This document shows positions 45,415 through 54,230 of a stretch of 64,000 nucleotides of DNA, piece after piece. Location of the stretch: the NCBI GenBank assembly GCA_963704035.1, contig CAVPGR010000004.1:992001-1056000 (forward strand), in the 5' to 3' direction. Both the position numbers and the translations under genes were made by a program. Positions within the stretch are counted from its first letter, which is position 1. Each line of letters opens with the position of its first letter. A model generated the notes under the pieces. The model was not told the origin of the DNA. It worked only from the letters and a program-made list of their open reading frames with translations, and made no database searches. The DNA comes from JAOSJL01 sp963704035 (lineage in GTDB: Bacteria > Actinomycetota > Acidimicrobiia > IMCC26256 > JAOSJL01).

Positions 45415-46793
45415 TGAGCACCGATTCTCCCCCCGGCACGCAGGACCTGCCCTCCACCGGATCCTTTGCCATTCCACTCCCACGCGACGAGTTCCCCGAC
45501 GAGGGGATGCGAGCGCGCGACGCCTACGAGAAGATCCATCTCGGGTTGAAGATCGACGGCCAGCCGTCGATGAACCTGGCCTCGTTCGTGACCACCTGGA
45601 TGGAACCCGAGGCGCGGATGCTGATCGCGGACGCTCAGGCCACCAACCACATCGACCACGAGGAGTACCCGATCGCAGATCATGTCGAACAGATCTGCGT
45701 CCGCATGCTGGCCGACCTGTGGAATGCACCCGACATCCACGAGGCCGTCGGCGTGGCGACGATCGGTTCCTCGGAGGCGATCATGCTGGGGCTGTTGGCC
45801 CACAAGTTCCGCTGGCGCGAGAAGCGCCGGGAGGCGGGGCTCACGACAGACAAGCCCAACGTGGTCTTCGGGGCGGAAACCCACATCGTGTGGGACAAGT
45901 TCGCCCGCTACTTCGACGTCGAGGCCCGCAAGATCCCGATGCGCGAAGACGAATTCGTCCTCCAGGTCGACGACGTGGCCTCCAGGATCGACGAGAACAC
46001 GATCGCTGTCGGCGCCGTCCTCGGGACGACCTTCATCGGCGAGAACGACCCCATCGAGGAGCTCAACGATCTGCTCGTGAAGGTCAAGACCGACAAGGGC
46101 TGGGACATCCCGATCCACGTCGACGGGGCGAGCGGTGGCTTCATCGCTCCCTTCGCTCACCCTGAGGAGCGCTGGGACTTCCGCCTCGAGCAGGTGCGGT
46201 CCATCAACGCGTCCGGCCACAAGTACGGGCAGGTCTACCCCGGCGTGGGCTGGCTGGTCCTGCGCGATCGCCACGACCTCTCCGAAGACCTCGTCTTCAG
46301 CGTCAACTACCTCGGCGGCGCCCAGCCGACGTTCACGTTCAACTTCTCCCGCGGTAGCGCCATGATCCAGGCTCAGCTCTACCAGTTCATCCGCCTCGGG
46401 CGGCAGGGCTACGCCGCGGTCGTGGCGAGCATGATGGCCAACGCCCGGTACCTCAACGAACGCCTGGAGGCCACCGGCAGGTTCGAGATCCTCAACCCGT
46501 CGCTCGCCGAGCCGGTCGTGACCTTCCGCCTTCGCGACGCCGGCGGCTTCGACGAGTTCCACCTGTCTGACCGCCTCCGCATGGCGGGATGGATCGTCCC
46601 TGCCTACACGCTGCCGCCCAATGCCGAGGACGTGACCGTGATGCGGGCAGTGGTCCGCAACGACATGAGCAAAGAAAAGGTCGACGTCTTCATGCGCCAG
46701 CTCGAGGACGCGTGCACGTACCTCGACGACCGGGAGATGCCCGCCACCGAGGAGGACCGCAAGACACACGACGCGCAGCGCCGACGCTGTTGA
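45414..46793 (+). CDS. gadB: Glutamate decarboxylase (PLP-dependent), copy 2
   Basis: 459 aa paralogue of the enzyme at 2,467, aligning without gaps through most of the chain. PLP lysine K270 in SGHKYG, HVDGASGG, TIGSSEAIMLGLLAHK and SVNYLGGAQPTFTFNFSRGSAM are conserved. Differences concentrate at the two ends; the C-terminus here is a short basic tail. It sits between an HdeD-like gene (1-nt overlap) and a YrhK-like membrane protein gene (TTGA overlap), forming a three-gene operon behind palindromic sites. No glutamate/GABA antiporter is seen in the window. Confidence 0.93.
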   Translation: MSTDSPPGTQDLPSTGSFAIPLPRDEFPDEGMRARDAYEKIHLGLKIDGQPSMNLASFVTTWMEPEARMLIADAQATNHIDHEEYPIADHVEQICVRMLADLWNAPDIHEAVGVATIGSSEAIMLGLLAHKFRWREKRREAGLTTDKPNVVFGAETHIVWDKFARYFDVEARKIPMREDEFVLQVDDVASRIDENTIAVGAVLGTTFIGENDPIEELNDLLVKVKTDKGWDIPIHVDGASGGFIAPFAHPEERWDFRLEQVRSINASGHKYGQVYPGVGWLVLRDRHDLSEDLVFSVNYLGGAQPTFTFNFSRGSAMIQAQLYQFIRLGRQGYAAVVASMMANARYLNERLEATGRFEILNPSLAEPVVTFRLRDAGGFDEFHLSDRLRMAGWIVPAYTLPPNAEDVTVMRAVVRNDMSKEKVDVFMRQLEDACTYLDDREMPATEEDRKTHDAQRRRC

Positions 46794-47527
46794 ACCCCCG
46801 CGATCAGAGCGCAGACGCCCGGGGTCGGGCGGTGGTGCCGGCGCCCGGCGAGTCGACACAACCCACGGACGAGGCCGTCCCGCGCCTGACGAAGTGGATC
46901 TCGTGGCTGTTCATGATCGGCTCGGCGTGTTTCGCCGTTGCGTCGATCCCGATGCTCGCCTCCGTGGTGTCGGACGGCGTCATCGGCACGACGTACTTCG
47001 TGGGTTCCCTCTTCTTCACGAGCGCCAGCCTGCTCGTGGCGGCCACGACATGGCACGACATCAGAGAAGGCAGGGACTCCCCGACGGTGCGGTGGGCGGC
47101 CCTGGGCAGCCTCGCCTGGTGGGCGGCAATGATCCAACTCGTCGGCACGCTCTGGTTCAACATCAACACGTTCAACGCCATGCAGGAAGGACTGACGACC
47201 CAAGAGGAGAACCTGCGGGTCTGGACTCCCGACTTCCTCGGCTCGACCTGCTTCCTCGTGTCGAGCTATCTGTCTCTGGTGTCGGTGTGCGGGCGTGCCT
47301 TCTGCATCAGCCGCCACGAACGGACCTGGAGGATCGCCGGGTACAACCTGCTCGGATCCGTGTTCTTCATGGCAGCGGCCCTCGCCGCCTTCACGCTGCC
47401 CGCGACGGGGGATGCCCTCGACGCTTCGATCGCCAACAGCGGCACGATGCTCGGCGCCCTCTGCTTCCTGTGGGGTGCGCGCCTGTTGCTCGTGGACGAC
47501 CCGGTGGAGGCACCAAACGGCGGCTGA
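46790..47527 (+). CDS. YrhK-like membrane protein
   Basis: About 245 aa with five to six helices: WISWLFMIGSACFAVASIPML, TYFVGSLFFTSASLLVAATTW, WAALGSLAWWAAMIQLVGTLWFNINTFNAM, FLGSTCFLVSSYLSLVSVC, LLGSVFFMAAALAAFTLP. The NINTFNAM and TPDFLGSTCFLVSSYL segments match the YrhK-like group. The start is TTG 46790, overlapping the gadB stop, or GTG 46832. Third gene of the HdeD-GadB operon. Confidence 0.72.
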   Translation: MNPRDQSADARGRAVVPAPGESTQPTDEAVPRLTKWISWLFMIGSACFAVASIPMLASVVSDGVIGTTYFVGSLFFTSASLLVAATTWHDIREGRDSPTVRWAALGSLAWWAAMIQLVGTLWFNINTFNAMQEGLTTQEENLRVWTPDFLGSTCFLVSSYLSLVSVCGRAFCISRHERTWRIAGYNLLGSVFFMAAALAAFTLPATGDALDASIANSGTMLGALCFLWGARLLLVDDPVEAPNGG

Positions 47528-47571
47528 TGGCGTCGGGCCCCTTTGGCCGCAGAGGCTGCACATGCCCGGAG

Positions 47572-47588
47572 TCACCCCATCCGGGGGA
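47572..47588. promoter_or_regulatory. Palindromic operator-like motif, site 4
   Basis: TCACCCCATCCGGGGGA, 70 bp upstream of the gene starting at 47,658. It matches sites 1-3 and 5-6 in length and half-sites. Confidence 0.5.
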
Positions 47589-47657
47589 TGCGCACCCGCC
47601 GGGTCCGTGATTCCATGGCGGGGATCTTCGTCATTCCCTGAAAGGACTGGTCGGTAG

Positions 47658-49148
47658 ATGGCTGAGACGCGCACCGGTAACAAGACACTCGAGATGGTCC
47701 TCAAGACCGATGAGCTCTTCGGCCACGACCCGCTCTTCCTCGGACCGCGTGGCCGCGACTACGGGGAGATGCTGCCCGACCCGAAGCCGTACCAGATCGC
47801 CAACCTGTACCCCGACCCCAATTCCAGCTACTGGGTCCTGATGGTTGAGATGCCCGAGGGCAGCGTGCTCCACATCGCCAACGAGTACCCACACTGCCGC
47901 TACTTCCAGTACGCCCTGTACCGGTCGGATCCCGACATGGGCGGATACACGGCAACCGGCGAGCAGCTTCTCGACCACAACATCGAGCCGGAGCCGGGCT
48001 CGGAGAACCCCTTCGTACCCGGCAACAGCCGCAAGGGCGACAACCGCGACTACGTCGTACACATCGCCAACGTGGAGAAGCCCGAAGATCCTGCCGACTG
48101 CAAGCCGAACACGATGTACGCGGGCGTCGGATATCAGATCCAACTCGTATACCGCGTGTACCTCCCCGACCCCGGGTACCTGGGAGACGCCGGTGTCGGC
48201 CTCCCGACCTGCACCGCGACGTTGGCCGACGGTACCGAACTCTCCAGCGATGACATCGTCGAGCAGTTCAACACGCCGTGGACTCAGGGAGCGGCTGCAG
48301 GCATTGCGCTCGAACAGTGGCTGAAGATGTGCGACGACCCCACCAACGACCCCGAACTGACGCGCGACGTCGTACCCGCCCGCAACCCACCGATGCTCGA
48401 GCGGTACTTCAACAACCAGTGGAACTTCGCCGGCGTGTTCAAGGCGTGGGACGAGCGCGTCGCCAAGTACCCCGGCCACGTGGAGACTGGCTTCGGCGGC
48501 GACCCCGTCACGCTGTTCATGATGGGCTTCGTCTCGCGGGCTTACGGCCCCGTCCTCGTCATCGAGGGCAGGATGCCCCAGTTCCCGGACACCTATCAGG
48601 GCAACGACGGTGGCCTCGACGTCATGGAGGACTGGGAAGCCCGCTACTGGTCGGTGATCATCAGTCAGGCCCCACCCTCGGGCAAGGGCATGGACGCCGT
48701 GTCCGACTTCCAGGTTCCCCTCGACGACGACCGCAACTACACGATCGTCATCTGCCGGCCCGAGGACCGTCCGGAGAATGCCACCGAGGAGAACGGCGTC
48801 CTGTGGATGGACTGGGGCGAGGAAGGTGAGGGGATCGACGACCCCGCCAATCGCCCCGACTTCGGCCTGCTCGTGTTCCGGTTCATGTACAGCAACGACA
48901 ACTGGCGCTACGACCCGAGCAAGATCGAAACGCCGGGAACCGAGGCCGAGGTGATGGGCCCCTACTTCCCACGTTTGTCCCACACCGACAAGGCGGGGTT
49001 CGAAGCGGAGAGGGTGACATGGCGCGGGATCTTTCGGATCCCGGTGAGCTACACGAGGTCAATTTCGAACCCACACGCGCGCTTCGGTACGCCGAACTGG
49101 CCATCGTGGGCGACAAGTACGTCACCTTCTACAACTGCACCGGTCTGA
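47658..49148 (+). CDS. Uncharacterised conserved protein, first gene of a three-gene set
   Basis: No named family is assigned. The protein (~450-496 aa) has a recurring motif set: NLYPDPNSSYWVLMVEMPEG, NEYPHCRYFQYALYRSD, ENPFVPGNSRKGDNRDYVVHI, NTMYAGVGYQIQLVYRVYLPD. These suggest a beta-rich fold related to DUF1214/DUF1254-type proteins. No signal peptide is visible. The true end is uncertain. The open frame runs to 49,148 but loses character after FEAERVTWR near 49,010, and the next gene starts at 49,019, so an indel probably hides a stop at about 49,017. A palindromic motif lies 70 bp upstream. Confidence 0.65.
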   Translation: MAETRTGNKTLEMVLKTDELFGHDPLFLGPRGRDYGEMLPDPKPYQIANLYPDPNSSYWVLMVEMPEGSVLHIANEYPHCRYFQYALYRSDPDMGGYTATGEQLLDHNIEPEPGSENPFVPGNSRKGDNRDYVVHIANVEKPEDPADCKPNTMYAGVGYQIQLVYRVYLPDPGYLGDAGVGLPTCTATLADGTELSSDDIVEQFNTPWTQGAAAGIALEQWLKMCDDPTNDPELTRDVVPARNPPMLERYFNNQWNFAGVFKAWDERVAKYPGHVETGFGGDPVTLFMMGFVSRAYGPVLVIEGRMPQFPDTYQGNDGGLDVMEDWEARYWSVIISQAPPSGKGMDAVSDFQVPLDDDRNYTIVICRPEDRPENATEENGVLWMDWGEEGEGIDDPANRPDFGLLVFRFMYSNDNWRYDPSKIETPGTEAEVMGPYFPRLSHTDKAGFEAERVTWRGIFRIPVSYTRSISNPHARFGTPNWPSWATSTSPSTTAPV

Positions 49149-49649
49149 GCGAGGCCCCGCCGGACCTGTGGGACGCGATCGACGCCGAGGCACGCGGCCG
49201 AGGAGCTGGGCGCGGCGATGGTCATCAAGAACGGGCCGCACTGGTGGGCCTGCGACTCCGCCACGTTCCAGTTCGGGACCGAGGCGCTCGAGGTCGGAGG
49301 CATCGGGTTCCGCTGGGCCGCGAACATTTCGGTCGAGATCGTGAGCTCGGGCGGCCTGGCCGCCAACAAGCGGTACGACCCCGCCGAGTCCTCCAAGAAG
49401 GGAGAGCTCCGCTACACGGCCGGGCAGCCGGTGTACGAGCTCGTGACACCCGGCGGCGAGGTCTATCTGATGCAGTCCACCGCCATCGAGATCGAGGGCT
49501 TCGAGACGCTCGGTGAGCGCCTCACGCTCCCGGACGGGTGGAGCTACCGCAGCCGCACGCTCGACGACGACCTCACCTACGAGATGGACGGTGCCGTGTC
49601 GGTCGTCATGGACGACCTGGGCAACGTCTACAACTTGAACCCGTCCTGA
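49019..49649 (+). CDS. Uncharacterised protein, second gene of the set (one frameshift)
   Basis: About 209 aa, no family recognised. It starts MARDLSDPGELHEVNFEPTR and, after an indel near 49,192, continues AMVIKNGPHWWACDSATFQFGTE, GFRWAANISVEIVS, YTAGQPVYELVTPGGEVYLMQST and MDDLGNVYNLNPS. Composition suggests a beta-strand-rich globular protein (cupin-like or lipocalin-like are both possible) with paired Trp/Tyr residues. Tight spacing on both sides indicates co-transcription with 47,658 and 49,672. Confidence 0.6.
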
Positions 49650-49671
49650 GCTCGAGAAGAAGGAGACATGC

Positions 49672-51166
49672 GTGGACCTAGCCGACTACGAGAAGGCCGC
49701 GAACGGGCCGCTCGACCGGTGATTTCTCGCTCGTCGCCCGCGAGCGCGAGCGCAGCGCCGAGGTCGCCGGCCCCGGCTACTACCCGTCGCTCAACGGTGC
49801 CGAGATCGCCGACGCCCACCGCAGCGGCGTGTTCCCCGGGGCGAGCTTCACCGGTTCACGCGACGGCGAGAACGTCGTCTACGCATCGCACAGCGAGGAC
49901 ACGTTTCACGGCACCGCGTTCGTGTGCAACAAGGAGCCGGGTGAGCTGTTCCTCACGGGCGGGTGCGACCCCGCGCCCGAGGGTCCGGTGGACCCCGGTC
50001 CGTACATCGCCAAGGCCGACGCCACGACGGGGCGGCAGATCTGGCGGACGTACCTCGAGAACGCCAACGTGTCGGGCAAGTGGATCGGCGGCACGAACCT
50101 CAACATCCTCGCCGACGGCCACATCGTCACGTCGTGGTGCGCCGACATCGCCCGCATCGACACCGACACCGGCAGGATCCTCGCCTACAACAAACTGCCG
50201 ACCGGTGACACGCCTCCCGGCGACTCGAACTTCAAACACCTGACGGTCGCGCCCGACGGGACGCTGATCCTCAAGAACCAGACCCGTCCGCCCGGCACCA
50301 CCCAGCAGGGCACGCTCGCCATCGTGCAAGGACTCATGAGCGGCCTGACGCAGCCGAACTCGCACCTCGTGGCCGTCCACCCCGAGACGCTCGAGATCCT
50401 CGATCACGTGTCGCTCTCCGAACCCGTCGACCACGCCGCACGTCGTCACCACCTTCGACGGCCGGATCGCCGTCTACATCTCCGCCGACTGCGCACGCGT
50501 TCCGGTACTTCTGGGATCCGACGACGTCGACGTTGACCCAGGACGAGAGCTGGGTCGTCCCCTACGTCGCCGAGGGACAGATGACCGGCGACGCCCCCGG
50601 AATGATGGGCGACTGGCTCGTGATCCAGACCAACGGCCTCCCGGCTCCCGTGCCGTCGACCGTCGTCGCCATCAACCAGCACGACGCCGACAAGGTCACG
50701 ACGATCGAACCGTTCGGGCCGCTCGCCGACGGTCAGATGAGCTTCGCCCCGCCCAAGACCGGCACCGACCCCGACAACGACCGGCTCTACTCCGCCGACA
50801 TGGGCTACGGGAAGCTCGCGGGCATCCACCTCGATCCGGCCTCGGGCGAGATGAGCACCGAGTTCATCGTCGACGACTCGACGACCGCCTTCCAACCGCT
50901 CTACGGCGGCAAGGACGACCGGGTGATGGTCGTGTCCGACATGGTGCCCGACGACCCGGCCAACGCCGGTGTCGCGATGGTGATGGGTGGAGCCGAGCTA
51001 CAAGGAGCGGGTGACCTGGCGTGACGCCGCGACCGGCGAGATCCTCGCGGCCTCCGACCTCCTCCCGCCGCTGACGTTCGGCTCGCTGCTCGTTCCGGGC
51101 TACGGCGGACGCGTCTACTACCCGACCGGCGACGGATTCATCACCCTCCAGGTCAAGCCGAAGTGA
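49672..51166 (+). pseudogene. PQQ-like beta-propeller protein, third gene of the set (about four frameshifts)
   Basis: About 500 aa when repaired at ~49,719, ~50,431, ~50,497 and ~50,993. Propeller-type blades are seen: YIAKADATTGRQIWRTYLE, NLNILADGHIVTSWCADIARID, HLTVAPDGTLILKNQ, HLVAVHPETLEILDHV, DNDRLYSADMGYGKLAGIHLD, VTWRDAATGEILAASDLLP. The end reads GDGFITLQVKPK with a TGA at 51,164-51,166. The start is taken as GTG 49672 (VDLADYEKAANGPLD) behind AAGGAGA. No signal peptide or haem motif. Every break is clean, so this is probably an intact gene spoiled by sequence error. Confidence 0.65.
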
Positions 51167-51176
51167 CGTAGCTCCG

Positions 51177-51587
51177 GTGGTCTGGGCAACCCTCGCTTTC
51201 CTCGGTGTTCCCCTGTGGCTCTGTGCTGCAGGCATTGCACTCCTGCTCTGGAACAACCGGAAGCTGAGAAAGCGCGGCGGCGACCTCCTGGTCCGTGTTC
51301 GGCGGCCGGGCAAGAAACGCTGGACACGCAGTCATGCGCTGTGGGTGTCCGACGTCTTCACCTGGCGAGCGAGCCCGGCGGCATGGGCCGAGGGGCTGGT
51401 TCAGGTCTCGGCCGTCTCGGTGCGGAGTCCGTCCGACGACGAGCAGCACAAGCTCCGTCATCTCGGCGACGACGTCGCGATCGTCTCGCTGGAAGTCGCC
51501 GACGGTCCCCCCCTCGAGGTCGCCACGACAGCCGACGATCGCCGACGGTTGCAGGGACCATTCGCAGGAGCGACCGAGTCCGCATGA
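51177..51587 (+). CDS. DUF2550 family membrane protein
   Basis: 136 aa. One N-terminal helix (VWATLAFLGVPLWLCAAGIALLLW) is followed by a cytosolic-type beta domain with RRPGKKRWTRSHALWVSDVFTWRASPAAWAEG, diagnostic for DUF2550, an actinobacterial family of unknown function. GTG 51177 start, 10 bp after the propeller gene. Confidence 0.82.
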   Translation: MVWATLAFLGVPLWLCAAGIALLLWNNRKLRKRGGDLLVRVRRPGKKRWTRSHALWVSDVFTWRASPAAWAEGLVQVSAVSVRSPSDDEQHKLRHLGDDVAIVSLEVADGPPLEVATTADDRRRLQGPFAGATESA

Positions 51588-51597
51588 CCGCAGCGGT

Positions 51598-52315
51598 TCA
51601 CCCCGGGAGGTGGGCGACCCAGAGATCCTCGGCCGGCCAACGGCTCGCCCAGTCGGCGCTCACGATCTCGTAGTACTCCGACGTCAGTGCGTCAGGCGGG
51701 GCGTAGAGCTCGTGGAGTGCGTCGATCTCGAAGCCCGCCGTCCGCAGTTCTCGGATCCACCCTCCGTGACCCGGATGATGCTCGACGCCGCCACCCGGCC
51801 AGGCGATGTTGGCGAGATCCCGCGGCGACCGGAGCAGCCGATCGCCGGCGAATCCCTCGTCCTCCGGCACGCAGAGACCGACGAGCACGCTGTGGGTGAG
51901 GAACATCAACCGCCCGCCGGGGCGCAGGAGCCGGGCGGCCTCCGCCAGCCATCGACGTGGGTCACACCAGGGCGCGGCGCCGTACTCGCTCACGACCAGA
52001 TCGAAGGACGCAGCGCGGAGGGGGATCTCCTCCGCGTCCGCCTCGAGCAGAGGGAACACCGTCTCGAAACTGGCTTGGCAACGGCGGGCTGTTTCGAGTT
52101 GGTGCCGGCTGAGATCCAGCGAGACCGGTCGAGCACCGGCGCGGTCAAGCCACGCCGACAGGTACGCCGTGCCACCGGCCAGTTCGAGGACATCGAGGCC
52201 GGCGATGTCGCCCAGCACCCCGAGCTGCTCCTCGGAGTCGTCGAAACAGGCCCCAGGTGATGGCCGGTGACGCCCACAACACGTCGGCCTGCTGATCGGT
52301 GAACTGCTCGTTCAC
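51598..52315 (-). CDS. SAM-dependent methyltransferase, one frameshift
   Basis: Class I methyltransferase with the SAM motif DVLELAGGTAYLSAWLDRAG, DLSRHQLETAR, FDLVVSEYGAAPWCDPRRWLAEAARLLRPGGRLMFLTHS. Upstream, VNEQFTDQQADVLWASPAITWGLF is in another frame; one base in a run of A at ~52,244-52,246 (+ strand) must be removed to join them. The start is uncertain: GTG 52315 gives VNEQFTDQ, but the frame stays open further (TTRNRALWSA). Substrate unknown. Confidence 0.72.
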
Positions 52316-52347
52316 CGCCGACCAGAGGGCCCGGTTGCGGGTTGTGC

Positions 52348-52587
52348 TCAGGTGGTCTGGATCGCGTCCGCTTCCGGCGGCCGCGCGATGAGGTAGATGA
52401 GCATGCCGAAGAACGGGATGATCAAGATCACGAATGCCCATCCGGCCTTCGCCCATCCACCGTGGTCGTGACGGCGGAAGTTGTCGATGAACGCCCAGAT
52501 GATGGCGAAGAAGATCGAGAAGATGAAGAAGAACCAGAGCACTGCCAGAGTCAGGCTCAGGAGTGGGAAATCATACGCGAGCATCAA
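52348..52587 (-). CDS. PLDc_N-type small membrane protein
   Basis: 79 aa with two helices (LLSLTLAVLWFFFIFSIFFAIIWAFIDNF and WAKAGWAFVILIIPFFGMLIYLIARP) joined by RRHDHGGWAKAGW. This is the PLDc_N pattern (helices normally found before phospholipase D or alone). ATG 52587; the second codon is also ATG. Confidence 0.8.
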   Translation of the reverse strand: MMLAYDFPLLSLTLAVLWFFFIFSIFFAIIWAFIDNFRRHDHGGWAKAGWAFVILIIPFFGMLIYLIARPPEADAIQTT

Positions 52588-52920
52588 GATCCTCCATTAG
52601 GCAACGAGCGATCTTCGGGATCATAACGTGATTCCATGCTCCGGCCACGCCTGTGCGCGGCAACGGCGACCGCGGCGGAGGTGAGGACCTCGACGAGGAC
52701 GTCGGCGTTCTCGTGTTCGATCTGCTCCTCCAATGCGGAGCGTGTGCCGGATCTCGTTGGCCCACCAGCCGTCACGTCGGCTCCTGCACTGCGTGCCGCT
52801 ACGCACGGGATGGGGCCCGAAACGCTTCACGAACAAGCGACCGAATTGAATCACGAGGATCAGAGCCCCGACGCTCGCCGATGCCGTGATACGGATCGCC
52901 GTCTGTTTCGTGGTGGCCAT
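52584..52920 (-). CDS. Small membrane protein, probable frameshift
   Basis: Starts MATTKQTAIRITASASVGALILVIQFGRLF (one helix) at ATG 52920. The first frame gives WWANEIRHTL, then degenerates into Arg-rich sequence. In the next frame it continues EEQIEHENADVLVEVLTSAAVAVAAHRR to a stop at 52,584, suggesting one indel near 52,735. No family recognised. The repaired stop overlaps the PLDc_N start by 4 nt (ATGA), which supports the repair. Confidence 0.45.
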
Positions 52921-52959
52921 GTCGGGGAGAGCGGAAGGTCGAAGGATCTATCGGCGCGG

Positions 52960-53118
52960 TCAACGGCCCCTGCGCCGTCTCTGCCGGCGGTTGACACCGT
53001 GGACGGCGACCGCGGCGAGCTCCGCCGCCATTTCGCCGGTGAAATGGCTCTCACCTGCCGGAAATTCGACCACCATGTAGTCGACGGGCCCCAGCTCCTC
53101 GATGTCGTTGTCACTCAT
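52960..53118 (-). CDS. Short DUF6325-like protein, truncated
   Basis: 52 aa from ATG 53118: the segment ELGPVDYMVVEFPAGESHFTGEMAAELAAVAVHGV resembles the first third of DUF6325 proteins such as the full-length one at 53,483, then ends in a basic run and stops. The rest of the domain (GTIRLYDLIVV...) is absent. It may be a decayed second copy or a short functional derivative. Confidence 0.5.
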   Translation of the reverse strand: MSDNDIEELGPVDYMVVEFPAGESHFTGEMAAELAAVAVHGVNRRQRRRRGR

Positions 53119-53170
53119 CCTCGTTCCCCCTGGGCCACATCACGGTCGCCCGATCGAACTCGGTCGCTGG

Positions 53171-53470
53171 TCAGCTACCGAGAATCCTCTGCTTCTCTGC
53201 TGCGAACTCTGCTTCGGTGAGGACTCCCTGTGACTTCAGCTCCGCCGCCTTCTGGAGCTGGGTCATCCTGTCTTCCTCCGACGGCGCTGCTGCTTGTGCC
53301 TGTTGTGCCTGTGGTACCTGCTGTTCGTACGCCTGGTCGCGCTCGGCGGCGATCTGAGCGTCGCGGTCTGCATAGCGCTCAGCTTGGCGTCGCTGCACCC
53401 GCCCGCTCACGGCAGTTGCCGTTCCGGCCACCACCGCTGTTCGGGCGACACCTCGTAGAAGTCCGGGCAT
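53171..53470 (-). CDS. SHOCT-domain small protein
   Basis: 99 aa. An N-terminal hydrophobic patch (LLRGVARTAVVAGTATAVSG), a charged and Gln/Ala-rich linker and a C-terminal SHOCT motif (LQKAAELKSQGVLTEAEFAAEKQRILG) are visible. SHOCT units mediate oligomerisation and are frequent beside DUF6325 genes in stress islands. ATG 53470; 12 bp after the DUF6325 stop, so co-transcribed. Confidence 0.85.
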   Translation of the reverse strand: MPGLLRGVARTAVVAGTATAVSGRVQRRQAERYADRDAQIAAERDQAYEQQVPQAQQAQAAAPSEEDRMTQLQKAAELKSQGVLTEAEFAAEKQRILGS

Positions 53471-53482
53471 GGGAATCTCCTC

Positions 53483-53923
53483 TCAGTCGGCCGCTTCGAC
53501 GGCGTCGAGCGCATCCATGATCTGCTGGGCCGTGAGTCTCGTCGATGCGACGAGCTCCGCGCCCTCGGAGCGGGCAGCGGCCACGAAGGGAACGGACCAG
53601 GCGTTCTCGTAGACGATCACCGCGGCAACAGTTCCCGGGTCCATGATGGCCGCGAGCTCCGTGACGTCGTCCTCTCCGACGAGACCCGATCGAGCTCCTT
53701 CGAAGACGCTGAACTCCGCAAGGGAGGCTCCCGGCAGGGCGGTCACCTCGATCTCCGTGCAGACACCGTCGTCGTCCTTGCTCACGACGATCAGGTCGTA
53801 GAGCCGGATCGTGCCACTGTCGACGAGATCGAGAATCGCCTGGGCGGTCGCCCCTCCCTCGGCTCCCTTGGGGAATTCGAGGATCACCGTGTCGATCGGA
53901 CCGTGAACATCCGGTTCAGTCAT
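53483..53923 (-). CDS. DUF6325 family protein
   Basis: 146 aa: GPIDTVILEFPKGAEGGATAQAILDLVDSGTIRLYDLIVVSKDDDG ... DDVTELAAIMDPGTVAAVIVYENAWSVPFVAAARSEGAELVAS, the DUF6325/DUF1269-like pattern. ATG 53923 with AGGAGG just upstream. Two palindromic sites lie 87 and 123 bp upstream. Operon: DUF6325, SHOCT, then the short DUF6325-like gene. Confidence 0.85.
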   Translation of the reverse strand: MTEPDVHGPIDTVILEFPKGAEGGATAQAILDLVDSGTIRLYDLIVVSKDDDGVCTEIEVTALPGASLAEFSVFEGARSGLVGEDDVTELAAIMDPGTVAAVIVYENAWSVPFVAAARSEGAELVASTRLTAQQIMDALDAVEAAD

Positions 53924-54009
53924 TCCGCCTCCTGGGTCGGGGTGGGCATGTTGGTGTACGCGAGGTGGAACCGCTGGGTCCATCCTCGCGGCCCGGTGCG
54001 GGATCGGCG

Positions 54010-54062
54010 TCACCCAATCCGGATGATCGGTCGTCGTCAGCATCTTCACCCAGTCGGGGTGA
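54010..54062. promoter_or_regulatory. Palindromic operator-like motifs, sites 5 and 6 (pair)
   Basis: TCACCCAATCCGGATGA (54,010-54,026) and TCACCCAGTCGGGGTGA (54,046-54,062), centres 36 bp apart. They lie upstream of the DUF6325 operon and match sites 1-4. The second is nearly a perfect inverted repeat. Confidence 0.6.
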
Positions 54063-54230
54063 TGACCCGGTGCCCGGAGTGATCCTAGGGAGCAAACAGC
54101 CGAGGTCGCGGCTTCGGACCTAGTCGGTGGACACCGGTGTAAGTCGTGCATCCAGCTCTTCAACGCCGACCGACCCATCAGTCGGGTTGCTGCTCGTGCG
54201 GTTCATCCCACACGGCGGGGTAACAGCGTC

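Noticed and set aside
49672..51166. True pseudogene status of the propeller gene
   Set aside because: Each break is a single-base slip with conserved sequence on both sides, so sequence error is a better explanation, although as given the frame is broken.
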